From Leptospirales bacterium (GTDB lineage: Bacteria; Spirochaetota; Leptospiria; Leptospirales; Leptonemataceae): 64,000 bases of DNA. Under the pieces are notes generated by a model. That model was not told the DNA's origin and searched no databases. It saw nothing but the letters and a program-made list of their open reading frames with translations. The stretch spans positions 1 to 64,000 of the forward strand of contig JAIBBM010000022.1 of the NCBI GenBank assembly GCA_019694685.1, read 5' to 3'. The translations under genes and the position numbers were made by a program. Shown here piece by piece: positions 17,304 through 26,068 of this stretch. The stretch's first letter is position 1, and the number at the start of each line of letters is the position of its first letter.

Positions 17304-17330
17304 ATTTTCGGGGCCGCGCGGACCGAAAAT
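17304..17330. promoter_or_regulatory. Inverted repeat directly upstream of GH31
   Basis: A perfect 8-bp inverted repeat, ATTTTCGG (17304-17311) and CCGAAAAT (17323-17330), with an 11-base GC-rich centre. It ends 7 bases before the glucosidase ATG. No clear Shine-Dalgarno sequence separates them. It is a candidate operator or translational control hairpin for the glucosidase. No repressor gene is adjacent. Confidence 0.5.
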
Positions 17331-17337
17331 AAAGCGA

Positions 17338-19650
17338 ATGTACGCTCACAGCATACTTGCGGCCGCGTTGAAACCAGATGCGTTTCGATTCCTGTTTCAT
17401 CCGGAGCCTGTAGTGGACTTTCCAGAAGGGGCTCCTGTCGAAAGAGTCGAAATGGAAAAGCTGGCCATTCACAAGGATGCGCAGGGAGTGATCCTGGCGA
17501 AGAAGCGCGACACAAAGCTGTTTGTCGATCCAGTGACTGGCTCATTCCACATCACCTTGCCAGACGAAACCAGACTGAGCGGCACTGTGCAGACCGGAAA
17601 GTTTGGGCCACCTTCCTTTGTAGTGCGTTTGATGCCTGGTGATTCAGTGTTTGGTTTTGGCTGTGCGACAGGCGGACTGGTCAAAGCAGGATCGTTTGAA
17701 CTCAAGACCATTGATACCATTTTCTATTCTATTGATCAGGCTTCCTATTCCGCATTTCCATTCTTCGTAGTTCGCCGCGGCTCTTCGTTCATTGGCATAT
17801 TCTTAAACTGCATCCGCCCCACGAGAGTAGAAGTCGATCTGGAAGGAAAGACTCGTCCGGAAGGACCGGAAGTTCGGTTTGATATTCAATCTACAGAGGC
17901 AGTGCCGATTGACGTGTTCGTAATGAGCGGGAACCTTCGCCAGGTTCTGGCTGCTTATGCGCGAATTACGGGTCGTCCGTTTCTTCCGCCTCTTTGGGCT
18001 CTTGGATATCACCAGAGTAGATGGAGCTATCGCACACAGAAGCGAGTGATGGAACTTGCGGAACGCTTTCGCGCACTCGATGTACCATGCGATGCCATTC
18101 ACCTGGATATCCATTACATGGATAAATATAAAGTATTCACCTGGGACAAGAGTACATTCCCGGATCCAAAAGGAATGAACGAATCACTCGATAAGCTCGG
18201 AGTGAAGACTGTTGCGATCGTGGATCCAGGAGTTGCACTCGAAGAAGAGTACGATACATACGAAAGCGGAAGAAATGAAGATGCGTTCTGCCGTGATTCC
18301 ATGGGCAACTACTTCAAAGGAAAAGTCTGGCCTGGAACCACTGTGTTTCCCGATTTTACTCTTGAGAATGTGCGCAAATGGTGGGCGCACCAGCATGCTG
18401 TTCTCTTTCGCAACGGAGTTTCGGGAATCTGGAACGATATGAACGAGCCCACATGGAAGATGGGGAAGAAGACAGATCCGCTTCTCGAAGACGTTCATTT
18501 CAAAAATCATTCGCAAGCAGAGATGCGCAACCTGTACGCGAACCTCGAGGCAGAAGCCACCAATCTTGCATTTGAAAAGTTTAAAAAGGGAGAACGTCCT
18601 TTCGTTCTCTCCAGATCCGGGTTCTCTGGAATTCAGAAATACGCATGCATGTGGACGGGCGACAATCATTCCTCCTGGCAGCAGATGAAAGAAAACCTGC
18701 ACATGGTTTTAAATCTCGGATTGAGTGGTGTTCCGTTTTCAGGAGCGGACGCAGGTGGATTTGGAAGCGGCAAAGGAATGCTGGCCATCATCAAGTGGAG
18801 ACGTGATCCAGAGCTCTTCGCACGATGGATGGAACTTGCATCCTTGATGCCATTCTTTCGTGCGCACACTGTGCTTTTCGGACGGGATCAGGAGCCATGG
18901 AGTTTTGGCGAAAGCGTCCTTGCAATTTGTCGCAAGCACATTCGACGTAGATATAGACTATTACCGTACATATACAATCTATTCCATGAAGCAAGCGAGG
19001 ATGGCAGCCCTATCGTTCGTCCACTGTTCTATGAATTTCCGAATGTCAAAGACGAGGATTGCGAAGATCAGTTCTTGCTGGGATCATCCATTCTGGCAGC
19101 GCCGGTTTTCGAACGCAAGGCGGCCAATCGTCGCGTGAACCTGCCGGATGCAGGAGAGGGCTGGTTTGATTTTGACACAGGAGTTGTGCGCGATGCGGGA
19201 CGTCATACCTATTCCACGCGGCCCGGTATGTATCCGCTGCTCGTTCGTGCGGGCACAGCCCTTCCCATGGCCGTAGTTGGACGCAATGCACTCGATACAA
19301 TGAAATCGCCTCTGGCCTTTGAGATCTTCCCGGGAACTCAGATCTCCGGAAAATGCATTCTGGACGATGGGATCTCAGCGGACGGTCGAAATGCTCGCAT
19401 TGAAGTATCGGGAAAGAAGGATCGCAGCGGTTCCATTCAGCTCGAAGTGCAGGTGCGCGAAAATGGGTTTTCGCCTTTTCAGAAGACGATTCGCCTGCGG
19501 TTGCCCGGGAACTACAGGACTGCCACTCAGAAGGGGAAAAGAATCGAAGGTGTGCCCTTTGACCTGACTCAGGAAGACCGGGTAGGAACTGCCATGCAGT
19601 TCGAAATTCCACTTGAAAACCAGAAAATAGAGTTTGATTTTCGAGCCTGA
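17338..19650 (+). CDS. GH31 family alpha-glucosidase
   Basis: A 770-residue glycoside hydrolase of family 31, a retaining alpha-glycosidase. The N-terminal beta-sandwich (residues about 1-210) precedes a (beta/alpha)8 barrel with the nucleophile motif GIWNDMNEPTW (D367). The acid/base region is KYACMWTGDNHSSW (D442). The substrate-shaping segments GYHQSRWSY and HLDIHYMDKYKVFTWD are standard. C-terminal beta domains follow (DAGEGWFDFDTG, GMYPLLVRAGTALPMA). No signal peptide is present, so it acts in the cytoplasm, probably on maltose-like oligosaccharides. It is divergent from the hydrolase at 16254-17249. Confidence 0.94.
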   Translation: MYAHSILAAALKPDAFRFLFHPEPVVDFPEGAPVERVEMEKLAIHKDAQGVILAKKRDTKLFVDPVTGSFHITLPDETRLSGTVQTGKFGPPSFVVRLMPGDSVFGFGCATGGLVKAGSFELKTIDTIFYSIDQASYSAFPFFVVRRGSSFIGIFLNCIRPTRVEVDLEGKTRPEGPEVRFDIQSTEAVPIDVFVMSGNLRQVLAAYARITGRPFLPPLWALGYHQSRWSYRTQKRVMELAERFRALDVPCDAIHLDIHYMDKYKVFTWDKSTFPDPKGMNESLDKLGVKTVAIVDPGVALEEEYDTYESGRNEDAFCRDSMGNYFKGKVWPGTTVFPDFTLENVRKWWAHQHAVLFRNGVSGIWNDMNEPTWKMGKKTDPLLEDVHFKNHSQAEMRNLYANLEAEATNLAFEKFKKGERPFVLSRSGFSGIQKYACMWTGDNHSSWQQMKENLHMVLNLGLSGVPFSGADAGGFGSGKGMLAIIKWRRDPELFARWMELASLMPFFRAHTVLFGRDQEPWSFGESVLAICRKHIRRRYRLLPYIYNLFHEASEDGSPIVRPLFYEFPNVKDEDCEDQFLLGSSILAAPVFERKAANRRVNLPDAGEGWFDFDTGVVRDAGRHTYSTRPGMYPLLVRAGTALPMAVVGRNALDTMKSPLAFEIFPGTQISGKCILDDGISADGRNARIEVSGKKDRSGSIQLEVQVRENGFSPFQKTIRLRLPGNYRTATQKGKRIEGVPFDLTQEDRVGTAMQFEIPLENQKIEFDFRA

Positions 19651-19668
19651 GCGATGGAGGCTCGCGAA

Positions 19669-19992
19669 ATGCTCCGCAAAACAAGACAACTTACAGTACC
19701 ATTTCTCATTCTGTTCGCCACCGCGGCTTATGCCGGCAAACAGGATGTAACCATTGTAAACAAGGTGAAGAAATCGATCCACCATGTGTATATTTCGGAA
19801 GCCAAAGTAGACGACTGGGAAGAAGACATCCTGGACGACGATGTACTGGATCCGGGCGAAAGCGTGAAAGTAACCTTTGACAATAGCCACAAAGCGTGTA
19901 AGTGGGATTTCAAAGCGGTCGACGGAGACGGCGTGGAATATCTTCTCATGGGTGTGAATCTGTGCGAAGTGTCCACTATCAACATCCGCTGA
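19669..19992 (+). CDS. Small secreted two-cysteine protein
   Basis: A 107-residue exported protein. The signal peptide is MLRKTRQLTVPFLILFATAAYA. The mature chain is beta-rich and acidic (DDWEEDILDDDVLDPGES), with cysteines in HKACKWDFKAV and VNLCEVSTINI. The ATG at 19669 has GGAGG eight bases upstream, so it is preferred to ATG 19654. It belongs to a widespread family of small hypothetical exported proteins starting 'VTIVNK...IHHVYIS', function unknown. It resembles the product of 9799-10119. Its stop overlaps the next start by one base (TGATG). Confidence 0.82.
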   Translation: MLRKTRQLTVPFLILFATAAYAGKQDVTIVNKVKKSIHHVYISEAKVDDWEEDILDDDVLDPGESVKVTFDNSHKACKWDFKAVDGDGVEYLLMGVNLCEVSTINIR

Positions 19993-21152
19993 TGATCAGC
20001 CGGAAAAAGTTCCTCTACTCAAGCGCGCCGCTGCTTACGGTGCCTCTTTTTCTTGAACAATGTGGAACGCACCCCCGACTCCCTGGGCCGGACGGTGCAG
20101 ATCCCATTCAGAATGCGCGATCGAACGGTATGTCAGATCCCATTCTGATTGCGATCAACGTCGGAATCACAGCACCCAATTCGCATAACACGCAACCCTG
20201 GAAATTCAGAATCATTTCTCCTCTGGAGATGATTCTGTATGTGGATGAGAAGAGAATTCTACCAGTCACAGATCCTCCTGTAAGACAGGTTCACATTTCG
20301 CAGGGAACTTTCCTTGAGCTTCTCAGCATTGGAGCTTCGCAGCTTGGATATTCTGCGAAGATTGAACTTTTCCCAGAGGGTACTTACCCGAGTATAGAAC
20401 CAGGCAAGAAGCCTGTCGCGCACGTGCAGTTGGTCAAGGATGCATCTGCACCTGATTCGCTGTACTCCATGGTCGCCGAGCGTCACACGAATCGCGCAGA
20501 GTACGAAGGCCCTATGATTTCTCCTGCTGAAATAGAAAAAGTGGAGGCGGACGCGGGTGCAGGGTATACAAAGCGTGTGGCGATCTACGGGGAAGATATG
20601 AAGCCTTATCTTCCTCTCATGAATTCTGCCATGGAACTCGAAACCATGACATATCGCCTTTCAGATGAAACTCGCGGCTGGTTCAGATTTAGCGATCGTG
20701 AGATTCAAGAAAAGAGAGATGGACTGGGTCTTCCGGATCAGGGAGTCACTGGATTTACGCGCTGGATGATAGAAACATTCTTTCTGAGTCGTGAACCGGA
20801 AAAATTCCATGATCCTGCGAATAACAAGCTGTTTCTCGAACGGTACAAAAAGAAGATCGATTCTGCACGTGCTCTTTACTATTGGTCTACAAGTTCCAAT
20901 ACGATCGTGGACTGGGTAAAGACCGGCAGAGATTACGCTCGCTTCCAGCTCGCATTGATGAAGGCGGGGTTGCGAATGCATCCTCTCAGTCAGATATTGC
21001 AGGAATTTCCGGAAATGGATGATTTGCGTGCGAAGTTTGAAAAGATTTCAGGCGTGCGTGCTCCTGGAAAAATTCAGATGATTGTTCGCATTGGCAGATC
21101 GGACTATAAATATTTCACTCCAAGACGAAGCGCGAAGGACATGATTGTTTGA
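19992..21152 (+). CDS. Nitroreductase-like protein (Acg-type)
   Basis: A 386-residue protein with an N-terminal export-type segment (KKFLYSSAPLLTVPLFLEQC) that may end in a loose spirochaetal lipobox. The conserved FMN-binding opening INVGITAPNSHNTQPWKFRI is typical of the Acg/nitroreductase-like group. The rest contains the paired half-domains of that family (ERHTNRAEYEGP). Acg-type proteins bind flavin, but their activity is unclear. ATG 19992 is used; the frame upstream overlaps the previous gene. It overlaps the cyclase gene by 4 bases. Oxidoreductase function is inferred. Confidence 0.8.
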   Translation: MISRKKFLYSSAPLLTVPLFLEQCGTHPRLPGPDGADPIQNARSNGMSDPILIAINVGITAPNSHNTQPWKFRIISPLEMILYVDEKRILPVTDPPVRQVHISQGTFLELLSIGASQLGYSAKIELFPEGTYPSIEPGKKPVAHVQLVKDASAPDSLYSMVAERHTNRAEYEGPMISPAEIEKVEADAGAGYTKRVAIYGEDMKPYLPLMNSAMELETMTYRLSDETRGWFRFSDREIQEKRDGLGLPDQGVTGFTRWMIETFFLSREPEKFHDPANNKLFLERYKKKIDSARALYYWSTSSNTIVDWVKTGRDYARFQLALMKAGLRMHPLSQILQEFPEMDDLRAKFEKISGVRAPGKIQMIVRIGRSDYKYFTPRRSAKDMIV

Positions 21153-22429
21153 GTGAGACACTGGATCGATTGCTTGAGACGCGCGAGCGACGCGGGCTTC
21201 GATTCATTCTAACGTTTCGCTCTGTATTTGTTTTTTTCGGTTTGATTCTCGCATTCTTCACGCCTGCGACCAGGTGGGAAATGTTCGTCACAATTGGTTT
21301 ATTCTCAAGCTTCGCAATCTGCACTCTCTCAGGGTTCTACCTGGTTCGGCGACCGTCTTTAATGAGCGTAGTGGGCTGGGCAGGCGTAGCGATTGATCTT
21401 GTTATGATTGCCGTGCTTCCTTTCGTATGGCTCAATTCAGTTGGCGGAGGTGCCGTTGTTTCGCGCGCGTATTTGCTGAAGCTCGATACCCTTACCACTA
21501 TGTCGTACTCAATCATTGTCATGAACAGCGTTGCGTCCAGGCCAGCGTATCCGGCTGCAACCACAATAGGCGCGGTTGCGTATCACCTGTTTCTATTCTA
21601 CTACGCCGGCCTTGATTCCAGGGTGGTTTTCGAGGAAAACTATGTAGCGCACATGCTGGGCGACAGAGTCCACCCCGGGCTCCTCACGACCAATCTGCTG
21701 GTTATGGCTGGCGTGGGTGCCTGTTTGACTTTCTTCACCCACGTTTCTCGTCAGACATTGTTTGAGGCCATTCACCGCGAAAAGGCGGCTCTTCAGATCA
21801 GCAGATATTTTTCACCTTCCGTGTATAATCACATCGCCCAGGCGGAAGATTCCTTTTTTACATCATCCGGGCGACTGCAAGAAGTAACGGTTTTATTTTC
21901 CGATTTGCGCGGTTTCACTGCGATGAGCGAAAAAATGCCTGCGGCAGACGTTATACGCTTTTTGAGAGAATATCACGAGACCATGGTGCAGATCATTTTC
22001 AAACACAATGGCACACTGGATAAGTTTATCGGGGATGCGATTATGGCAACGTTCGGGACCCCCGATACTGCGCCAGACGATACGAACCGTGCCGTTGCCG
22101 CTGCTCTCGAAATGCGAGGAGCTCTCACACAGATGAATGCGAATCGTGAATCGAAAGGGCTGCTTCCGCTGCGACAGGGAATAGGGATTCACACCGGACA
22201 GGTGATTGCGGGCAATATTGGAACTGCAGAAAGATTGGAATACACTGTGATCGGGGACACTGTCAACGTTGCGAGCAGAGTAGAATCGGCTACCAAAGAA
22301 GCGAAAACGGATATACTGGTAACGCAGAGTGTTGCGGATCGCGCGTCTGCGCTGGCTCAGTTTGAAGACGCAGGTTTTTTTGATTTGAAAGGAAAGGCAG
22401 AAAAGATCAGACTCTTTCGCCTTCTTTAA
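21149..22429 (+). CDS. Membrane class III adenylate cyclase
   Basis: A 426-residue protein with about five or six hydrophobic helices in residues 15-215. A short linker (QISRYFSPSVYNHI) joins them to a complete class III cyclase domain. The metal-binding aspartates lie in VTVLFSDLRGFTAMS and LDKFIGDAIMATFG. The lysine of LDKF and the aspartate in YTVIGDTVNVASRVE favour ATP, so cAMP is the likely product. The start is TTG in a TTGA overlap with the preceding stop, giving tight coupling to the nitroreductase-like gene. The membrane part has no recognised sensor domain. Confidence 0.92.
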   Translation: MSETLDRLLETRERRGLRFILTFRSVFVFFGLILAFFTPATRWEMFVTIGLFSSFAICTLSGFYLVRRPSLMSVVGWAGVAIDLVMIAVLPFVWLNSVGGGAVVSRAYLLKLDTLTTMSYSIIVMNSVASRPAYPAATTIGAVAYHLFLFYYAGLDSRVVFEENYVAHMLGDRVHPGLLTTNLLVMAGVGACLTFFTHVSRQTLFEAIHREKAALQISRYFSPSVYNHIAQAEDSFFTSSGRLQEVTVLFSDLRGFTAMSEKMPAADVIRFLREYHETMVQIIFKHNGTLDKFIGDAIMATFGTPDTAPDDTNRAVAAALEMRGALTQMNANRESKGLLPLRQGIGIHTGQVIAGNIGTAERLEYTVIGDTVNVASRVESATKEAKTDILVTQSVADRASALAQFEDAGFFDLKGKAEKIRLFRLL

Positions 22430-22436
22430 AAAGTTC

Positions 22437-23618
22437 TTATTTGCGAAAGAGGCCCGCGATAAATCGCCGGAGGACTGGAAACAAAGGCTCTCCCATATTG
22501 AAAGAGAGTAGAGCCTGGAAAGAACGAGGGCGCACTGCCATGATGCGAATGAAAGGGCGAGCCAGCGTCGGATGATCCGACATGAACAGAAGCATCTTTG
22601 TCATCACGAAATAGTTCCACGTTATGCGATGATGATCCTTCTCATAGCCCGACAGCTGCAGTCTGTTCAACGGCTTGTTTGATTTTCGTAGCATTTGTGC
22701 GAGCCGGGCCGTCGATTGTGCAGTGGCCAGGGCAAGGCTGATTCCTTCTCCTGTGGCCGCGTCCAGATATCCTGCGGCATCTCCCACCAGAATCACTCCA
22801 TCGCGCGCAACCCCTGTTGTCCTTTGTTCGAGAGGCCCGGCGCCGCCCTGTTCTCCTGCTGAAGTCTGAGTGAGGGGTGCAAGTCCGGGGAATCGATTTC
22901 GAAGTGCCTCAAACGCCTCTTCTTTGCCCGATCTCGTATCTTCATTTCTGGAAAACAGGATGGCCACACCGAATGAATCCTGGCCGACAGGTGTTAGATA
23001 GGCCTCGGAACCTTTGGCTACAAATACAGTCACAAAGTCGTCTAACGTATGATTGGACTGGAAATGCTTTCGCAGCCCGAAGCGAGTCTTCGCTCTTCCG
23101 GGGCGCTCGAGTTTTGCCAGTCTTCGGATCTCCGAATGAAGGCCGTCTGCTCCTATGATCAGATTTGTGCGACAGATTGCGCTTGAGTTGTTCTGCGAAA
23201 TGCGCACTGTGCCGTCGAAATGGTCCAGGCCTGACGGAAATTCTGCGCGAGCGGGTGAGAGAATCTGGACGTTTTCAAATTCGTTCGCGCGTGCGAGCAA
23301 CGCTGCGGAGAGCACCGTTCTGCGAATTCCCCTTCCTGACCCTTCTTTGAATTCTGCCTGTGCCTGGATGTTTCCGGAGATGTAGCGGATTCCGCGGATC
23401 GGGTGACACATGTGTTCCGGAATGTTCACTCCAAGATCATGTAGAATTTCAAGCCCGGGCGGAAGAAGGCCTTCTCCGCATGGTTTGTCCGCCGGAAGGT
23501 TCCGCCTGTCTATGAGGAGCACGGAAAGGTTTTCTTTCCCGAGGACGATGGCCGTTGCAAGTCCGGCAGGTCCACCGCCTACAATGACCGCGTCGTAGAA
23601 TTCGCGAAGGGCGATCAT
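22437..23618 (-). CDS. FAD-dependent oxidoreductase of the PKS cluster
   Basis: A 393-residue flavoprotein of the geranylgeranyl-reductase / aromatic-hydroxylase superfamily. The FAD-binding motif DAVIVGGGPAGLATAIVLG is at the N-terminus. The second site is TNLIIGADGLHSEIRRL and the third GVILVGDAAGYLDAATGEG. The C-terminal basic and aromatic part may contact the membrane. It is the last gene of the type III PKS run, 35 bases after the acyl-AMP ligase. By comparison with SrsC of Streptomyces it may hydroxylate an alkylresorcinol-type ring; that is an inference from context. A saturating reductase role on an acyl chain is the alternative. Confidence 0.87.
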   Translation of the reverse strand: MIALREFYDAVIVGGGPAGLATAIVLGKENLSVLLIDRRNLPADKPCGEGLLPPGLEILHDLGVNIPEHMCHPIRGIRYISGNIQAQAEFKEGSGRGIRRTVLSAALLARANEFENVQILSPARAEFPSGLDHFDGTVRISQNNSSAICRTNLIIGADGLHSEIRRLAKLERPGRAKTRFGLRKHFQSNHTLDDFVTVFVAKGSEAYLTPVGQDSFGVAILFSRNEDTRSGKEEAFEALRNRFPGLAPLTQTSAGEQGGAGPLEQRTTGVARDGVILVGDAAGYLDAATGEGISLALATAQSTARLAQMLRKSNKPLNRLQLSGYEKDHHRITWNYFVMTKMLLFMSDHPTLARPFIRIMAVRPRSFQALLSFNMGEPLFPVLRRFIAGLFRK

Positions 23619-23653
23619 AGTTTTCTACGCATCACTGCTTCATGCGGGCAAAA

Positions 23654-25303
23654 TCAGCTCGATGCGAGAGCCGCGATCTTTCCGGATAAGAACTGCCGTC
23701 TGGCTTCTGCGCGCCTTACCTTGCCGCTGGTGGTTCTAGGCATTTGCCCTATTTCAATGATGTGTACTGAATCAGGGATGAGCCCGGTCTTCTCTGTAAC
23801 AGAATCGCGCACAAGAGTCACGACCTCTTCTTGATTTCGCAGATCTCCTTTTTCCTTTTCCACAAGCAGGATAAATCCCTCCGTTGCGCGAGTGTCGGAT
23901 GAAACTGCAAAGGCAGCGGTTCGCTCATGGCGAATTCCTGGAACTCCTTCTGTCGCGAATTCGATATAAGCAGGATCATGATTTCTTCCGTTGATGATGA
24001 TTACATCCTTTGCGCGGCCATAAATGTAGAGGTCTCCCTTGTGAATAAAACCAAGATCCCCCGTGTCCAGCCACCCTTCATGAGGCGGTTGTCCCAGGTA
24101 CCCCTGCATGATGGATTCTCCGCGCAAAAAGATTCTGCCTACCTGGCCTTCTTGCGCCTCTGCTCCTGAATCGTCGCGGATTTGGAGCTCAAATCCGCTC
24201 AGTGGTTTTCCCACAGATGCAATCTCAAGGCTTCCGCCAGTCTCGCTTGTTTCGACTGCTTTGCCCTGCGAAAGAAGAGCAGAATCAAATCGCTCTGCAT
24301 GCGGAGGACTGGATAGATCGGAGAATGTGACTGCAAGAGTTGCTTCCGCAAGACCATAGACCGGTGTGAATGCCGCATAACGGAACTTTGTGATTGCGAA
24401 TTTTTCAGCGAAGTCTCGCAAAGTAGAGAGGTGAACTGTTTCTGCTCCTACGAGAGCAATTTGCCAGTGGGAAAGATCCAGGTCTTTTACATCTTCTGTT
24501 TCAATTCTATCCGTGCATAGCTTGAGCGCGAAATTGGGACAGGGGCATGTGGTTGCTTTTGTTTCGCTGAGTGCGCGCAACCAGAGGGCAGGTCTCATTA
24601 CAAAATCTTCAGGGCGAAGAAACGTGATGTCTCCTTTTCCCATGACTGCTGAAAATAATCCGCCAATGAGGCCCATATCGTGATGCATGGGCAACCAGGA
24701 CAGGCCGCTGTGATCGTTTATATCTCCTGGAAATCTTTCCAGAATTGATTTCGTATTTGAAACCAGGTTTCCGTGAGTCAAAACAACGGGCTTTGGATCT
24801 ACAGTCGTGCCGCTTGAAAATTGAATGAGTGCGGGTCGATCCCGCGTGACGCTCTTGGTTTCAGGAGACGCAGAAGCAATGTCCGCGACGATCTGCGAAA
24901 CCGGAATAAACGGAGAAGAAGTGCGGGCCGCTACTTTTGCCAGTGATCCACCAATTGAATCTTCATGAATGACAAAACGAGCACCTGCGGAGTTGATCAT
25001 TCTAGCAGTGTACTCAGAGTAGTCTGCTGCTCTCCCCAGTCTCGGAGGTGCTAGGCAGAAAGGCACGCCGCCCGCCAGCAGAACACCAAACAGTTGTCTA
25101 ACGAATTCGTAAGAAGTGGAAAATACAAGCCCTGCGCTTTGACCTGGAGCAAGTCCATGTTGAGCCATCACGCGTGCGATCTTTTGCGCGTCTGCATAGA
25201 GCTCGGAATAATTGAATCGCGTGATGCTTCCGGATCGATCAAAGAATTGAATTCCACGCGTTGTGGAAGCGGCTTCAGACAGGGCATCAATGAGAGTGTT
25301 CAA
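23654..25303 (-). CDS. Fatty acyl-AMP ligase
   Basis: A 549-residue adenylating enzyme that activates fatty acids with ATP and loads them on an acyl carrier protein. The motifs are IQFSSGTT (P-loop-like A3), SWLPMHHDMGLIGGL (characteristic of fatty acyl-AMP ligases), FTPVYGLAEATLAVT, WLDTGDLGF and the A8 region GRAKDVIIINGRNHDP. The C-terminal lysine lies in MPRTTSGKVRR. The NGRNHDPAYIE form is that of FAALs rather than CoA ligases. It begins with TTG in a TTGA overlap with the ACP gene. This indicates a matched ligase-ACP pair feeding the polyketide synthase two genes upstream. Confidence 0.92.
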   Translation of the reverse strand: MNTLIDALSEAASTTRGIQFFDRSGSITRFNYSELYADAQKIARVMAQHGLAPGQSAGLVFSTSYEFVRQLFGVLLAGGVPFCLAPPRLGRAADYSEYTARMINSAGARFVIHEDSIGGSLAKVAARTSSPFIPVSQIVADIASASPETKSVTRDRPALIQFSSGTTVDPKPVVLTHGNLVSNTKSILERFPGDINDHSGLSWLPMHHDMGLIGGLFSAVMGKGDITFLRPEDFVMRPALWLRALSETKATTCPCPNFALKLCTDRIETEDVKDLDLSHWQIALVGAETVHLSTLRDFAEKFAITKFRYAAFTPVYGLAEATLAVTFSDLSSPPHAERFDSALLSQGKAVETSETGGSLEIASVGKPLSGFELQIRDDSGAEAQEGQVGRIFLRGESIMQGYLGQPPHEGWLDTGDLGFIHKGDLYIYGRAKDVIIINGRNHDPAYIEFATEGVPGIRHERTAAFAVSSDTRATEGFILLVEKEKGDLRNQEEVVTLVRDSVTEKTGLIPDSVHIIEIGQMPRTTSGKVRRAEARRQFLSGKIAALASS

Positions 25304-25566
25304 GATTTTCTCTCGCTCAATCTTGCTTTGATTAGAGTTACAATTTCCTGGACGGTTCGCGGCGGGCTATCTGGCTCATCGCCAAGATTCATACGATAGT
25401 GGTTCTCAATTTCGAGCGCAAGAGTGAGCATTCCAACGGAATCGAGTCTCAGATCTTCCGCAAGCCTCGCGTCTATTCCAACCTGGCCTTCCACTTTGCA
25501 TTTTTCGCGCAGGATCCGCTTTACGAGCAGGAAGATGTCCTGAGTCGTTTCATCCATATACTGCAT
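25300..25566 (-). CDS. Acyl carrier protein
   Basis: An 88-residue acyl carrier protein. The phosphopantetheine attachment site is DLRLDSVGMLTLALEIEN, with the serine in DSVGM. The frame fits the four-helix ACP fold. Starts are possible at ATG 25566 (after AGAGG) or ATG 25557, both inside the 3' end of the methyltransferase gene. An upstream ATG at 25605 is less likely. It overlaps the ligase by 4 bases. It probably carries the activated fatty acid to the type III polyketide synthase. Confidence 0.9.
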   Translation of the reverse strand: MQYMDETTQDIFLLVKRILREKCKVEGQVGIDARLAEDLRLDSVGMLTLALEIENHYRMNLGDEPDSPPRTVQEIVTLIKARLSERKS

Positions 25567-26068
25567 TTTCCTCTGCCCTGATTCTGAAGTACAAGAAAAT
25601 TCCATTTATGATAGAAAAGGCAATGGATGTGATCCACGCGCCGTGCAACATGGGAACAGCCGCAATTTCAAGGATCACTCCCACATAGTTCGGGTGACGC
25701 ACCAGGCGATAAATTCCTGTCTGGACTGGAGGCTTTCCAGGAAAATGAATGATGCGCACATTCCATCTAGGCCCGAGCGTGCGAATCGCCGCATAACGTA
25801 GAGTTTGTCCAATCACAGTGACAGCCAGTGACAGAATGAAAATACCCGGGTGGAAGGATGCACCCATCCAGACTTCCGCAGCACAGGAAACAAACCAGAG
25901 CGAATGCATGGCCGTCATCCACGGGACCTGATGGGGAGCTGCTTCTTTTGCTCCTTCCAGAAAAGCCCTGGTTGCATTTCTCTTACTCAATCTGAGTTCG
26001 AACAGGCGCTGTATGGCGAGGATCACAAGGAAGGCGCTATAGAGTACTCTGGAATCCATGCTCACCAT
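25550..26068 (-). CDS. ICMT-like membrane methyltransferase
   Basis: A 172-residue membrane protein with about four helices in the isoprenylcysteine carboxyl methyltransferase-like family. The cofactor-binding C-terminal region is seen in GIYRLVRHPNYVGVILE and the final RIRAEENAVYG. BpsB of Bacillus and SrsB of Streptomyces are such methyltransferases and sit next to type III PKS genes, O-methylating alkylpyrones or alkylresorcinols. The gene overlaps the PKS gene by 7 bases and the ACP gene by 17, which strongly supports a shared pathway. Confidence 0.87.
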   Translation of the reverse strand: MVSMDSRVLYSAFLVILAIQRLFELRLSKRNATRAFLEGAKEAAPHQVPWMTAMHSLWFVSCAAEVWMGASFHPGIFILSLAVTVIGQTLRYAAIRTLGPRWNVRIIHFPGKPPVQTGIYRLVRHPNYVGVILEIAAVPMLHGAWITSIAFSIINGIFLYFRIRAEENAVYG

